Source: Polyangiaceae bacterium (GTDB lineage: Bacteria; Myxococcota_A; Polyangia; Polyangiales; Polyangiaceae). From it: 50,019 nt of DNA. The stretch covers positions 1-50,019 of the forward strand of contig JAFGBI010000457.1 in the NCBI GenBank assembly GCA_016933275.1, in the 5' to 3' direction. The position numbers and the translations under genes were made by a program. The notes under the pieces are model-generated. The model did not search any database, had not been told where the DNA came from, and worked only from the letters and a program-made list of their open reading frames with translations. Below are positions 8,169 through 17,070 of this stretch, piece after piece. Position 1 is the stretch's first letter; every line of letters starts with the position of its first letter.

Positions 8169-8855
8169 GTGGAAGAGAAGAACGAGCGACGCACCGAGGC
8201 GAAGGGAGGAGCGGCTGGGCTCGGACCGCGGAAGGTGGTGGGCACGCCCGTTCGGCGGCCCGAGCGCACCATTGCGGTGGAGAGCTACGTGCCCGAGGTG
8301 GCTCGCGGTGTCGGTATCACGCTTGCGCATTTCCTCCGCAACACCAAGGAGTACGTCAGCGGTCAGCGGCCGGATCCGGTGCTGGAGTCCGTCGGTGAAG
8401 GCATCAATACGCTGAGCTACCCCGAGCAGCGGCGGCCGTATCCTGAGCGTTTCCGGGGCCTGCATCGGTTGACGCGTCGCGCTGATGGATCGCCCCGCTG
8501 TGTCGCGTGCCTCTGCTGCTCGACGGCGTGTCCGGCCCAGTGCATCTACATCGAGCCTGGGGAATACCCCGTGGGGGACGGGCGGCGCGGCTACGAGCGG
8601 TTCCCCAAGCGTTTCGTCATCGACGAGGTCCGGTGTGTCTTCTGCGGACTCTGCGTGGAGGCGTGCCCGTGCGATGCCATTCGCATGGACACCGGGCTGC
8701 ACGCACCGCCGTACGATTCGCGGGACCAGTTTCTCTTCGAGAAGGAGCTCTTGATGAGCTTTCCGGGGCGGGACGGCAGCTACCAGACCGAGAACCCCCG
8801 TCACGAGCCGGGCGACCCGACACATCCGGGGATCGATCGCAAGCGTCATCAGTGA
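8169..8855 (+). CDS. nuoI: NADH-quinone oxidoreductase subunit I
   Basis: A ferredoxin-type subunit (228 residues) that relays electrons through two 4Fe-4S clusters (N6a, N6b) to NuoB. Both motifs are visible: CVACLCCSTACP and CVFCGLCVEACP. GTG 8169 is chosen because GGGGAGG lies 8 bases upstream; TTG 8163 would be too close to it. The C-terminus is a charged, His/Pro-rich tail. It is the last gene of this nuo cluster; the next gene is 105 bp away and unrelated. Confidence 0.95.
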   Translation: MEEKNERRTEAKGGAAGLGPRKVVGTPVRRPERTIAVESYVPEVARGVGITLAHFLRNTKEYVSGQRPDPVLESVGEGINTLSYPEQRRPYPERFRGLHRLTRRADGSPRCVACLCCSTACPAQCIYIEPGEYPVGDGRRGYERFPKRFVIDEVRCVFCGLCVEACPCDAIRMDTGLHAPPYDSRDQFLFEKELLMSFPGRDGSYQTENPRHEPGDPTHPGIDRKRHQ

Positions 8856-8960
8856 ACCGCTGGTCCCCCGGGGCGCGGGTGGGAGCGGGGGGCTCCTTCG
8901 ATCGCTCGGAGCCGTGGCCGCTTGACCGCGCAGCCCGGTCACGCCTAAACCACACGGGCT

Positions 8961-10400
8961 GTGGCGACCAGTTACGAAACCGTGATCGGGCTCGAGGTCC
9001 ACGCCCAGCTCCTCACGGCGTCGAAGCTCTTCTGCTCGAGCTCGACGGAGTTCGGGTCCACTCCGAACAGCCATATCAGCCCGGTGACCCTGGGGTTGCC
9101 CGGGGCGCTGCCGGTCTTGAATCGGCGCGCCGTCGAGATGGCGGTCCGCGCGGCGCTCGCGCTGTCCTGTACGATCCACGAGCGGAGCATCTTCGCCCGC
9201 AAGAACTACTTTTACCCGGACCTCCCGAAGGGCTACCAGGTAAGCCAATACGAGGAGCCTTTCTCGACGGACGGACACCTCGAGTTCGAGCTTGAAGGGG
9301 CGGTGCGGCGGGTGGGGATAGTCCGGGTCCACATGGAGGAGGACGCTGGCAAGAACGTGCACGGCGTGGGGGGCGACTCGGTGGTCGATCTGAATCGGGC
9401 AGGGGTCCCGCTGATCGAGATCGTCGGTGCTCCCGATCTCCGATCGAGCGGCGAGGCCGCGGCCTACATGCGCGCTCTCCGGGACGTACTGCTCTACATC
9501 GGCGTCAACGACGGCAACCTCGAGGAGGGTAGCCTTCGCTGTGACGCCAACGTGTCGCTCCGGCCCCTCGGGCAGGTCGAGCTCGGCACTCGCTGCGAGC
9601 TGAAGAACCTGAACAGCTTCCGCTTCGTCCAGAAGGCGATCGACGTGGAGGTGGCGAGGCAAACGGCGATCCTCGACGCTGGCGGGACTATCGAGCAGGA
9701 GACTCGGGCGTTCCACCCGGAGTTCGGCACCACCTCGACCCTTCGGTCGAAGGAGGACGCCCACGACTATCGATACTTCCCCGAGCCCGACCTCCCTCCG
9801 TTGGTCATCCCACCCGCCATGATCGAGGCCCAGCGGGCCTTGGTGGGCGAGCTCCCCTTTGCCAGGCGGCAGCGATGGGTGAGCGAGCTCGGTTTGACCC
9901 CCGCCGCCGCGCTGATCCTCTCCCAGCATCCAGCCGTGGCCCGGCTCTTCGAGGATACCCTCGCCGCGTATCCGCAGCCGGTTCAGGTTGCCAACTGGAT
10001 TCAGACCGAGGTCTTGCGCGGGGCCAGATCGCACGGCACCACGATGGAGTTCGGGGTCACGTCGGGTCAGCTCGCGGAGCTCTTGGGGCTGGTCGAAGCA
10101 GGGACCATCAGCGGCAAGCAGGCGAAAGAGGTCTTCGCCGTCATCGAGGGCACGCTGCGCTCCCCGCGCGCCGTGGTTAGCGAACTTGGATTGCGCGTGG
10201 TGGCGGACGCAGGGTCACTCCGTCCGCTCTGCGAGGAACTCATCGCCGCTCACCCGAAGGAGGCGGCCGCCGTACGGGCTGGGAAGCGAGGGATCCTGGG
10301 GTTTTTCGTGGGACAGGTGATGAAGCGCACCAACAAGAGCGCTGAGCCGAAGCTGGTCAACGACCTCTTCGCGGAGCTCTTGGGCATCGGTCCGGAGTGA
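8961..10400 (+). CDS. gatB: Aspartyl/glutamyl-tRNA amidotransferase subunit B
   Basis: The kinase-like subunit of the GatCAB complex, which converts Glu-tRNA(Gln) or Asp-tRNA(Asn) to the amide form. The 479-residue length is typical. The N-terminus YETVIGLEVHAQL, the block FYPDLPKGYQVSQYE, the glycine-rich VHMEEDAGKN segment and HDYRYFPEPDLPP are all standard, and the C-terminal YqeY-like helical domain is complete. GTG 8961 opens the conserved N-terminus. The partners gatA and gatC are not in the window. The stop overlaps the mtnA start (TGATG), so the two are probably co-translated. Confidence 0.96.
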   Translation: MATSYETVIGLEVHAQLLTASKLFCSSSTEFGSTPNSHISPVTLGLPGALPVLNRRAVEMAVRAALALSCTIHERSIFARKNYFYPDLPKGYQVSQYEEPFSTDGHLEFELEGAVRRVGIVRVHMEEDAGKNVHGVGGDSVVDLNRAGVPLIEIVGAPDLRSSGEAAAYMRALRDVLLYIGVNDGNLEEGSLRCDANVSLRPLGQVELGTRCELKNLNSFRFVQKAIDVEVARQTAILDAGGTIEQETRAFHPEFGTTSTLRSKEDAHDYRYFPEPDLPPLVIPPAMIEAQRALVGELPFARRQRWVSELGLTPAAALILSQHPAVARLFEDTLAAYPQPVQVANWIQTEVLRGARSHGTTMEFGVTSGQLAELLGLVEAGTISGKQAKEVFAVIEGTLRSPRAVVSELGLRVVADAGSLRPLCEELIAAHPKEAAAVRAGKRGILGFFVGQVMKRTNKSAEPKLVNDLFAELLGIGPE

Positions 10401-11482
10401 TGCGAGTGGCGGTACCTCATCCTGCACCCCTGAGCGGCACCACCTACTCCCCTGTGGAGCTCGCGCCCGGCAACGATCGCGTGGTCATGCTCGACCAACG
10501 TGAGCTCCCGCAGCGTGAAGAGTACTGCGAACTTGTCACCCACGGTGACGTCGCGCGTGCGATTGGCGACATGGTGGTGCGGGGGGCGCCGGCGATTGGG
10601 ATCAGCGCTGCCTACGGCATGGTGCTCGCGGCCCGTACGGCGTCGGGGGAATTCTCGCGAGCGATGGCCGAAGCGGGCGCCGAGATCGCGGTGGCTCGAC
10701 CGACGGCGGTGAACCTTGCGTGGGCTGTGGCGAGGATGCTCGAGGTGGTCGCCGGAATCGCGGGGCGTCCGGCGGCTGAGCGGGTGGAGGTGCTCGCGGC
10801 AGCGGCTCGCGCCATTCATCGCGCTGACGCCGACGCCAATCGCGAGATGGGGAGGATCGGCGCCGAACGGGTGCCCGATGGGGCAACGATCCTTACCCAC
10901 TGCAACGCCGGGGCGCTGGCGACTGGGGCCTACGGTACGGCGCTGGGCGTGATCCGCGCTGCGCACGCCGCGGGCAAGCGCATTCGCGTGCTCGCCGACG
11001 AGACGCGGCCCTATCTCCAGGGTGCTCGCCTCACGGCCTGGGAGCTCGCTCGCGACGGCATCGACGTCACCGTCATCACCGACAACGCGGCAGCGTCCTT
11101 CTTCGGGGCCGGCGCCATCGATCTCGCGGTCGTGGGTGCCGATCGCATTGCTGGCAACGGTGACGTTGCGAACAAGATCGGGACCTACGGCGTCGCCTGT
11201 CTCTGCCACCTTCACGAGCGCCCGTTCTACGTGGCCGCGCCTTGGAGCACCGTGGACGAGGACTGCCCGACCGGGGCGTCGATCCCCATCGAGCAGCGTT
11301 CCCCACGCGAGGTGACCCACGTCGGGTCGGTTCAGCTCGTGCCGGATGGGGTGGCGGTCCAAAATCCGTCCTTCGATGTCACCCCGGCCCGTTTGGTGAG
11401 GGCCATCTTCACGGAGCGGGGCGCCATCGAGCCGGTCGGCCCAGCGGCGGTCGCCCGGCGGTCTCCGCGGCACGGGAGGTGA
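10400..11482 (+). CDS. mtnA: S-methyl-5-thioribose-1-phosphate isomerase
   Basis: Converts 5-methylthioribose 1-phosphate to the ribulose form in methionine salvage (360 residues, normal). Family features are VRGAPAIGISAAYGM near residue 60, the catalytic cysteine in THCNAGALAT (about C168), ADETRPYLQG, and the catalytic aspartate in VVGADRIAGNGD. The sequence resembles eIF2B alpha-type folds, but the Cys/Asp pair favours the isomerase. No other salvage gene is nearby. ATG 10400 overlaps the gatB stop; GTG 10397 is possible. Confidence 0.93.
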   Translation: MRVAVPHPAPLSGTTYSPVELAPGNDRVVMLDQRELPQREEYCELVTHGDVARAIGDMVVRGAPAIGISAAYGMVLAARTASGEFSRAMAEAGAEIAVARPTAVNLAWAVARMLEVVAGIAGRPAAERVEVLAAAARAIHRADADANREMGRIGAERVPDGATILTHCNAGALATGAYGTALGVIRAAHAAGKRIRVLADETRPYLQGARLTAWELARDGIDVTVITDNAAASFFGAGAIDLAVVGADRIAGNGDVANKIGTYGVACLCHLHERPFYVAAPWSTVDEDCPTGASIPIEQRSPREVTHVGSVQLVPDGVAVQNPSFDVTPARLVRAIFTERGAIEPVGPAAVARRSPRHGR

Positions 11483-11579
11483 TGGAACATACGGGCTCGG
11501 CTTGCCGCACCGGCTGGATGGTTCGCGGGAGTCCATGCTCACCTGGCGGAGACCCGCGTGTGGCTCTAGAGTCCGACCC

Positions 11580-12581
11580 GTGAACGAGCTTCGCCTCAAG
11601 GTCATCAGCGAGACGCCGAGCCCCCCCAAGCCGCACTGGCTGAAGGTACGGGCGCCGCAGGGGGAGCGATACATCTCCGTCAAGTCCACGCTGCGAGACC
11701 TCGACCTGTCCACTGTCTGCGAGGAGGCGCGGTGTCCGAACGTCGGCGAGTGCTGGGGGCACGGCACCGCCACGGTGATGCTCCTCGGTCACGTCTGCAC
11801 TCGGGGGTGTCGGTTCTGCGCCGTGACATCCGGCCATCCTGGGGGGGCGGTCGATCCCCGGGAGCCGGAGCACACCGCCGAGGCCATCGCCCGGCTCGAG
11901 CTGAAGTACGTGGTGCTCACGATGGTCGATCGCGACGATCTGTCCGATGGTGGTGCCTCCCACGTGGCGCGCACCGTGGCGGCGTTGCGCGACCGGCGGC
12001 CAGAGTTGATGGTGGAGACCCTCACCGGGGATTTCGGTGGTTGCCTCCGGGATCTGGACCTCCTTCTCGCCGCGACGCCGGACGTCTTCGCCCACAACAT
12101 CGAGGTGACGCGGAGCCTCACGCGGCGGGTGCGGGATCGCCGTTGCTCCTACGACCAATCCCTGACCGTGCTGCAGCACGCGAGGCAGCGTCTGCGCGGC
12201 GGGTTCGTGAAGAGCTCGCTCATGGTCGGCATCGGCGAATCGGACGACGAGATCTACGAGGCCCTCGCGGATCTTCGCGCCGTCGGCACCCAGATCGTCA
12301 CGCTGGGGCAGTACCTGCGGCCCACCCCACGCCACCTCCCAGTTGCCCGTTACGTCTCGCCGGAGCAATTCGCGAGGTTTCGCCGCTTCGGACAAGAACT
12401 GGGGTTCGCCTTCGTGGCGAGCGGACCGCTGGTGCGATCGAGCTATCATGCCGCGGAGGGGTTCATGCACGCAACGGCCGAGTCCCGGCGAGCGGCCAAG
12501 GGGCCAGAGGGCGGGCCGTCCGGGGACCCGCCGGATCGCGATTCGTCCGATCGGGTCGCGGGCCCCGGTCAATTCGGATAG
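11580..12581 (+). CDS. lipA: Lipoyl synthase
   Basis: A radical-SAM enzyme that inserts two sulfurs into octanoyl chains on lipoyl domains. The auxiliary cluster cysteines C47, C52 and C58 (CEEARCPNVGEC) and the radical-SAM CTRGCRFC (C73, C77, C80) are present, as is the C-terminal RSSYHA with the serine ligand. A polar tail of about 40 residues follows. GTG 11580 is chosen from family length; an ATG at 11535 is in frame. A TAGAGT box ends 7 bases before the GTG, so a leaderless transcript is possible. The lipoate-dependent E2 gene is 2.8 kb downstream, which fits a shared pathway. Confidence 0.95.
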   Translation: MNELRLKVISETPSPPKPHWLKVRAPQGERYISVKSTLRDLDLSTVCEEARCPNVGECWGHGTATVMLLGHVCTRGCRFCAVTSGHPGGAVDPREPEHTAEAIARLELKYVVLTMVDRDDLSDGGASHVARTVAALRDRRPELMVETLTGDFGGCLRDLDLLLAATPDVFAHNIEVTRSLTRRVRDRRCSYDQSLTVLQHARQRLRGGFVKSSLMVGIGESDDEIYEALADLRAVGTQIVTLGQYLRPTPRHLPVARYVSPEQFARFRRFGQELGFAFVASGPLVRSSYHAAEGFMHATAESRRAAKGPEGGPSGDPPDRDSSDRVAGPGQFG

Positions 12582-12613
12582 GCTCGGACCACGATCGACC
12601 CGGGAGCTGTCTC

Positions 12614-13201
12614 ATGATTGCAGACGAGAGCCTGCTCAAGCGTGTGGCAGCTGCGATGCGGCTTCCCTCTCCGGATGCCGGCGAGGATGACGCCCCGTCG
12701 CTGCTGGCCGTGACCTCCGAGTCCTATGGGCTCATCCCTGGCCTCGCCGATCCCGGCGGGGGCGACGGGTTCGATTCGGCCGCGGCCGCCTTCTTCGAAG
12801 CCGTCGTCGAGAGCGCCTACCTCGTCGCCAACGCGGATGGGGTGTTCGACGAGGCCGAGCAACGCGCTTTTCGCGAAGTCGTGGCGACGGCCTGCGGGGG
12901 CAAGGTCCACGATCGTCAGATCCAGGCGCTGGTCACCGATCTGCGTGAGGCCTTGGTGGAGGAGGGCTGTGAGAGGCGGATCGCGATGGTGGCGCGGTGC
13001 GTGCACGGACCAGAGCAGGCGACCGAGGTCCTGCGGGTCGCCGCCCTGATCGCGCTGGTCTCCGGGGGGGTCAGCGAGGAGGAACGCCTTGTCCTTCTCC
13101 GCCTCGCCGCCGGCGTGGGGCTCGGCTCGCGAGAGGTCGACCTCGCGATCGCGGAGGCCGGGCGGACGATCGGGGTTACGCCAGGGCCGTCGGTCGGCTA
13201 G
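12614..13201 (+). CDS. TerB-like (tellurite resistance family) protein
   Basis: A 195-residue helical protein. Residues about 60-185 match the TerB fold: a motif reading ANADGVFDEAEQRAF, then after a helical hairpin ALIALVSGGVSEEER and LAAGVGLGSREVDLA. This is the internally duplicated acidic metal-binding pattern of the family. There is no signal peptide. It lies between lipA and the oxoacid dehydrogenase genes with short gaps, so it is probably co-transcribed; a direct link to tellurite is not implied. Other ter genes are absent. Confidence 0.75.
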   Translation: MIADESLLKRVAAAMRLPSPDAGEDDAPSLLAVTSESYGLIPGLADPGGGDGFDSAAAAFFEAVVESAYLVANADGVFDEAEQRAFREVVATACGGKVHDRQIQALVTDLREALVEEGCERRIAMVARCVHGPEQATEVLRVAALIALVSGGVSEEERLVLLRLAAGVGLGSREVDLAIAEAGRTIGVTPGPSVG

Positions 13202-13244
13202 CTTTCACGCCAGCGATACGAATGGGGAGCCCCCGCGTCGCGCC

Positions 13245-14384
13245 ATGACCCAGACAGAGAGGCAAGAGTCCCGGAACCCAGCGCCCTTGCGTGACGTCGT
13301 TCGCGTACTCGGCGACGATGGGACGATCGTGGATCCTACGCTCGATCCCGGACTCTCCGGGCCCGAGCTGGTCGCGCTCTATCGCGACATGTCGCGAACC
13401 CGGATCCTCGACGAGCGACTCCTCACGCTGCAGCGGCAGGGAAGGATCGGCTTTCATGTCGGGTCGCTCGGCGAGGAGGCCACCATCATCGGCGCGACCT
13501 ACGCGCTGAGACCCCAGGACTGGATCTTCCCCTGCTATCGCGAGTCGGGTGCCGCGGTCACGCGGGGGCTGCCCCTCCAAGCCTTCGTCGACAATGTCTT
13601 CGGCAACGCGAACGATTTGGTGAAGGGGCGGCAGATGCCAGACCACCACACGGGTCGGGCGGTGCGGTTCGCCTCGACGAGCTCACCGGTGGGTACGCAG
13701 ATCCCGCATGCGGTGGGGGTGGCATGGGCAGCGAAGCTGCGGCGCGACGACGTGGTGACCCTCGCCTTCTTTGGCGACGGGGCTACCAGCACCAACGATT
13801 TTCACGCAGCGGCGAACCTGGCGGGCGTCTTCCGGCTGCCGGTGATCCTCCTCTGTCGCAACAACGGTTGGGCGATCAGCACCCCGGTCGAGCGACAGAC
13901 GGCGTCGCCCACGTTCGCTGAGAAAGGGAACGCGTATGGCGTCCCGGGGGTCCGCGTCGACGGCAACGACGCGCTTGCCGTCATCGCGGTCGTGCGCCGC
14001 GCCGTCGAGCGCGCGCGGAGCGGCGCCGGGGCGACGCTGATCGAAGCGCTCACGTATCGAATGGGGGCGCACACCTCGAGCGATGACCCGAGCCGGTACC
14101 GCACGGAATCGGAGATCAGACCCTGGGTGGAACGCGACCCGTTGGAGCGGGTCAGGCGTCTGCTCGAGGCGCGTCGGCTCATCAGCCGTGCCGACGACGA
14201 TGCGTACCGGGCCGAGGTGGATCGGAGCTTTCGGGAAGCGGTGGCGGTCGCCGAGTGCACGCCTCCGCCCGGGCTTCACACCCTGCACGAGGATGTCTAC
14301 GCGACGCCACCCTGGCACCTCGTGGAGCAGCGCGAGGCGCTGCTCCGAGGTTCCCGCCCGGCGGCGCCCCCTAGGACGGTGTAG
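13245..14384 (+). CDS. 2-oxoacid dehydrogenase E1 component, alpha subunit
   Basis: The thiamine-diphosphate subunit that decarboxylates a 2-oxoacid (379 residues). The ThDP motif GDGATSTNDFH near residue 177 ends in the NNGW block, and HVGSLGEEATIIG and YRMGAHTSSDDPSRYR are conserved. The last is most like branched-chain oxoacid dehydrogenase (BCKDH) E1alpha, although a pyruvate dehydrogenase of this split type cannot be excluded. ATG 13245 is chosen from family alignment. It is the first gene of an alpha-beta-E2 set; E3 (dihydrolipoyl dehydrogenase) is not in the window. Confidence 0.92.
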   Translation: MTQTERQESRNPAPLRDVVRVLGDDGTIVDPTLDPGLSGPELVALYRDMSRTRILDERLLTLQRQGRIGFHVGSLGEEATIIGATYALRPQDWIFPCYRESGAAVTRGLPLQAFVDNVFGNANDLVKGRQMPDHHTGRAVRFASTSSPVGTQIPHAVGVAWAAKLRRDDVVTLAFFGDGATSTNDFHAAANLAGVFRLPVILLCRNNGWAISTPVERQTASPTFAEKGNAYGVPGVRVDGNDALAVIAVVRRAVERARSGAGATLIEALTYRMGAHTSSDDPSRYRTESEIRPWVERDPLERVRRLLEARRLISRADDDAYRAEVDRSFREAVAVAECTPPPGLHTLHEDVYATPPWHLVEQREALLRGSRPAAPPRTV

Positions 14385-14395
14385 GTCGACGCCCC

Positions 14396-15370
14396 ATGCC
14401 GAAGATGAACATGGTTCAGGCGCTCAACGACGCGCTGCGCGTCGCGCTCGGTCGTGACGAACGCGTCGTGGTGATGGGCGAGGACGTGGGACGCGTCGGC
14501 GGGGTCTTCCGCGTGACGGCCGGGCTCATCGAGGAATTCGGAGAGGAGCGGGTCGTGGACACGCCGCTGAACGAAGGGGGCATCGTGGGAGCGGCGATTG
14601 GGATGGCGCTCTACGGGATGACCCCGATCGTCGAGATCCAGTTCGGGGATTATTTGTGGCCCGCCTACGACCAGGTGGTCAACGAGCTCGCCAAGTATCG
14701 GTACCGGTCCGGTGGCGAGTACTCGGCGGGTATGGTCATCCGCACGCCGGTGGGCGGCGGCATTCGTGGCGGGCACTACCACTCGCAGCACCCCGAGGCT
14801 CCTTTCATCCACGTACCCGGTCTCAAGGTCGTCTGCCCGGCGACCCCCCACGACGCCAAGGGGTTGCTCCTCGCCTCCGTACGGGACCCGGATCCCGTGA
14901 TCTTCCTCGAACCCAAACGCCTCTACCGGGCTGCCAAGGGTGAGGTTCCGGACGGGCACTACACGGTGCCCCTCGAGTCCGCGAGGGTTGTACGGTCCGG
15001 ACCGGACGTGACGGTCATCGCCTACGGGGCGATGCTGTACGAGGCCCTCGACGCGGCGGCGAAGGCAGCCGAGGAGGGGGTGGAGTGCACGGTCATCGAT
15101 CTTCGGACGCTGTGGCCCGTGGACATCGAAACCATCGCGGCTAGCGTTCGCGCGACGGGTCGTCTCGTCGTCGTGCACGAGGCTCCTCGCACCTGCGGCT
15201 TCGGGGCGGAGCTCGTCGCCCTGGTGTGCGAGCGAGTCTTTTATCACCTCGAGGCCCCGCCGGTTCGGGTGACCGGGTTCGATACCCCGTTCCCGTACTC
15301 GCTCGAGATGGAGTACCTGCCGCTCTCGCACAGGATCCTTCCCGCGGTGTTGGAAGCGGCCCGGAGTTAG
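14396..15370 (+). CDS. 2-oxoacid dehydrogenase E1 component, beta subunit
   Basis: The partner of the upstream E1alpha in an alpha2beta2 enzyme (324 residues, the standard length). Conserved blocks are MVQALNDALR at the start, VMGEDVGRVGGVF, DTPLNEGGIVGAAIGMAL and IRTPVGGGIRGGHYHSQHPE, with the C-terminal transketolase domain ending in GFDTPFPYSLE. It lies 11 bp after E1alpha, so the two are surely co-transcribed and assembled together. The substrate class (branched-chain or pyruvate) cannot be settled from sequence reading alone. Confidence 0.93.
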   Translation: MPKMNMVQALNDALRVALGRDERVVVMGEDVGRVGGVFRVTAGLIEEFGEERVVDTPLNEGGIVGAAIGMALYGMTPIVEIQFGDYLWPAYDQVVNELAKYRYRSGGEYSAGMVIRTPVGGGIRGGHYHSQHPEAPFIHVPGLKVVCPATPHDAKGLLLASVRDPDPVIFLEPKRLYRAAKGEVPDGHYTVPLESARVVRSGPDVTVIAYGAMLYEALDAAAKAAEEGVECTVIDLRTLWPVDIETIAASVRATGRLVVVHEAPRTCGFGAELVALVCERVFYHLEAPPVRVTGFDTPFPYSLEMEYLPLSHRILPAVLEAARS

Positions 15371-15387
15371 CCAAGAAGAGGCGCGTC

Positions 15388-16767
15388 ATGACGAGATTTG
15401 AGTTCAGGTTGCCGGACATCGGCGAGGGCGTAACCGAGGGTGAGATCGTGAACTGGCTGGCCCAAGTCGGCGACTCCGTCGAAGAGGACCAGGAGTTGGT
15501 GGAGGTCATGACCGACAAGGCGACCGTCACCATCGGGGCTCCGAAGGGAGGACGGCTGCTCGAGACCCACGGCAGGCCCGGGGAGATGGTGCCCGTCGGT
15601 TCGGTGCTCGCCGTGCTCGACGTGGGCGGCGCCGCGGCCAGCGATGCCGTGGCGGCGAGCCAACCGAGCGTGGCCGAGTCTCGGGAACCGTCCCCGTCCG
15701 GGGCGGCGTCGCCGCCGGTCCCCTCCTCCGCGCCGGCCGTCGGTGACGGGAGCGGCGGCCCCGTAGGAAACCTTCGTGAGGAGCTCCCCGGCATGGTCGC
15801 CTCCGCGGTGGAAGCGGCGCCCGCGGGGTCGTTTGACGCCATCATCAGCGAGCAGCCCCTGGCGGCGCCCGCGACCCGACGGTTGGCGCGTGAGCTCGGT
15901 GTCGATCTCCGCCGGGTTCCCCCCACGGGCAAGGCGGGGCGAGTGACGTCGGAGGATGTGGAGCGGTTCGCCGCCGTCCAGGCGGCGGCCGACATCACGC
16001 CACCTTCCCCCCCAACTGCCACGGCGATTCCCCGTGCGGGCACGCCCATCATCACCGATCCCTCCGTCGAGGAGCGCATCTCGATCCGCGGGCTGCGCAA
16101 GCGTATCTTCGAGAACATGGCGCGCTCGAGGCACACGGCGGCGCACTTCAACTACGTCGAAGAGTGCAACGTGGGCCCGTTGATCGCCCTGCGCGAGCGC
16201 GTCCGTCCGCACGCAGAGGCGCAAGGGGTCAAGCTAACCTTCCTCCCGTTCATCATCAAGGCGGTGGTGTCCGCGCTTCGGATCCATCCCGACCTCAACT
16301 GCTGGGTCGACGACGCTCAGCACGAAATCGTCCGGCGTCGGACCTACGACATCGGACTCGCCGTCGCGACCGAGGCCGGGCTCATCGTGCCGGTGGTTCG
16401 GTGGGCGGATCGGCGAAGCATCCTCGACCTCGCCCGCGAGATCGAACGGCTCGGCAGCGCCGCGCGCGCAGGCAAGACCGCGGCCGCCGATCTTGGGGGA
16501 TCCACCTTCACGGTGACCTCCCTCGGGAAGCTCGGGGGGCTTCTCGCGCCCCCGATCATCAACTACCCGGAGGTGGGGATCATGGGCGTGCACGCGATCA
16601 AGCGTCGTCCCGTCGTGCGCGACGATGCCATCGTGGTCGGCGACGTGATGATGCTCACGTGGTCGTTCGACCATCGTATCATCGACGGACACGTGGGCGC
16701 GGCATTTGCCCAGGAGATCATCGCGCTCCTCGAGTCCCCGGATCGGCTGCTCATCTCGATGAGTTGA
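15388..16767 (+). CDS. 2-oxoacid dehydrogenase E2 component (dihydrolipoyl acyltransferase)
   Basis: The acyltransferase core of the complex (459 residues). There is one lipoyl domain, residues 1-80, with the modified lysine in VMTDKATV (K44). A Pro/Ala-rich linker follows, then a peripheral E3/E1-binding domain at about 154-193 (ATRRLARELGVDL). The catalytic domain has SFDHRIIDG near residue 429, where the histidine and aspartate act in acyl transfer. AAGAAGAG-like purines precede ATG 15388. It ends the E1alpha-E1beta-E2 operon; the lipA gene upstream would supply its cofactor. Confidence 0.94.
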   Translation: MTRFEFRLPDIGEGVTEGEIVNWLAQVGDSVEEDQELVEVMTDKATVTIGAPKGGRLLETHGRPGEMVPVGSVLAVLDVGGAAASDAVAASQPSVAESREPSPSGAASPPVPSSAPAVGDGSGGPVGNLREELPGMVASAVEAAPAGSFDAIISEQPLAAPATRRLARELGVDLRRVPPTGKAGRVTSEDVERFAAVQAAADITPPSPPTATAIPRAGTPIITDPSVEERISIRGLRKRIFENMARSRHTAAHFNYVEECNVGPLIALRERVRPHAEAQGVKLTFLPFIIKAVVSALRIHPDLNCWVDDAQHEIVRRRTYDIGLAVATEAGLIVPVVRWADRRSILDLAREIERLGSAARAGKTAAADLGGSTFTVTSLGKLGGLLAPPIINYPEVGIMGVHAIKRRPVVRDDAIVVGDVMMLTWSFDHRIIDGHVGAAFAQEIIALLESPDRLLISMS

Positions 16768-17070
16768 CCGGCGATTCGGGCGAGGCGCGGTACTTGTCCA
16801 GGATTGCGGTTTCGGCGACGATCGATCCGATCGACGCCCGTTGGCGCTCGATCGCCGGACGGACGAAGGCGGGTCAGGCCATGTCCGGCCTCGTTTCCCC
16901 GGGGTTCGATTGGGGTTGGCGGAGGCGGATGTAGGGTCGTGTGCGGGACGAGTGTACCGCTGCATACCATCGCCGACTTCAGCACAGGGAGCCCGCGCAC
17001 CTCGCCCGGGAAGCCCTTCCGTTGTAGCCTGAAACGTGTGAATGGGTACTCCCCCCGAAGCACAAGCGCG
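16768..17070. other. Intergenic region, nothing recognised
   Basis: 303 bp between the E2 gene and the next coding sequence. It has no dispersed element, convincing ORF, RNA gene or clear promoter boxes. A T-loop-like GGTTCGAT near 16904 lacks any tRNA context. Confidence 0.6.

Noticed and set aside
5850..10034. Very long open frame on the minus strand (over 1300 codons)
   Set aside because: It is the antisense shadow of nuoG, nuoH, nuoI and gatB, a common effect of GC-rich codon use, and has no family motif.
16895..16925. T-loop-like GGTTCGAT near 16904
   Set aside because: The flanking stems do not pair and no cloverleaf forms.
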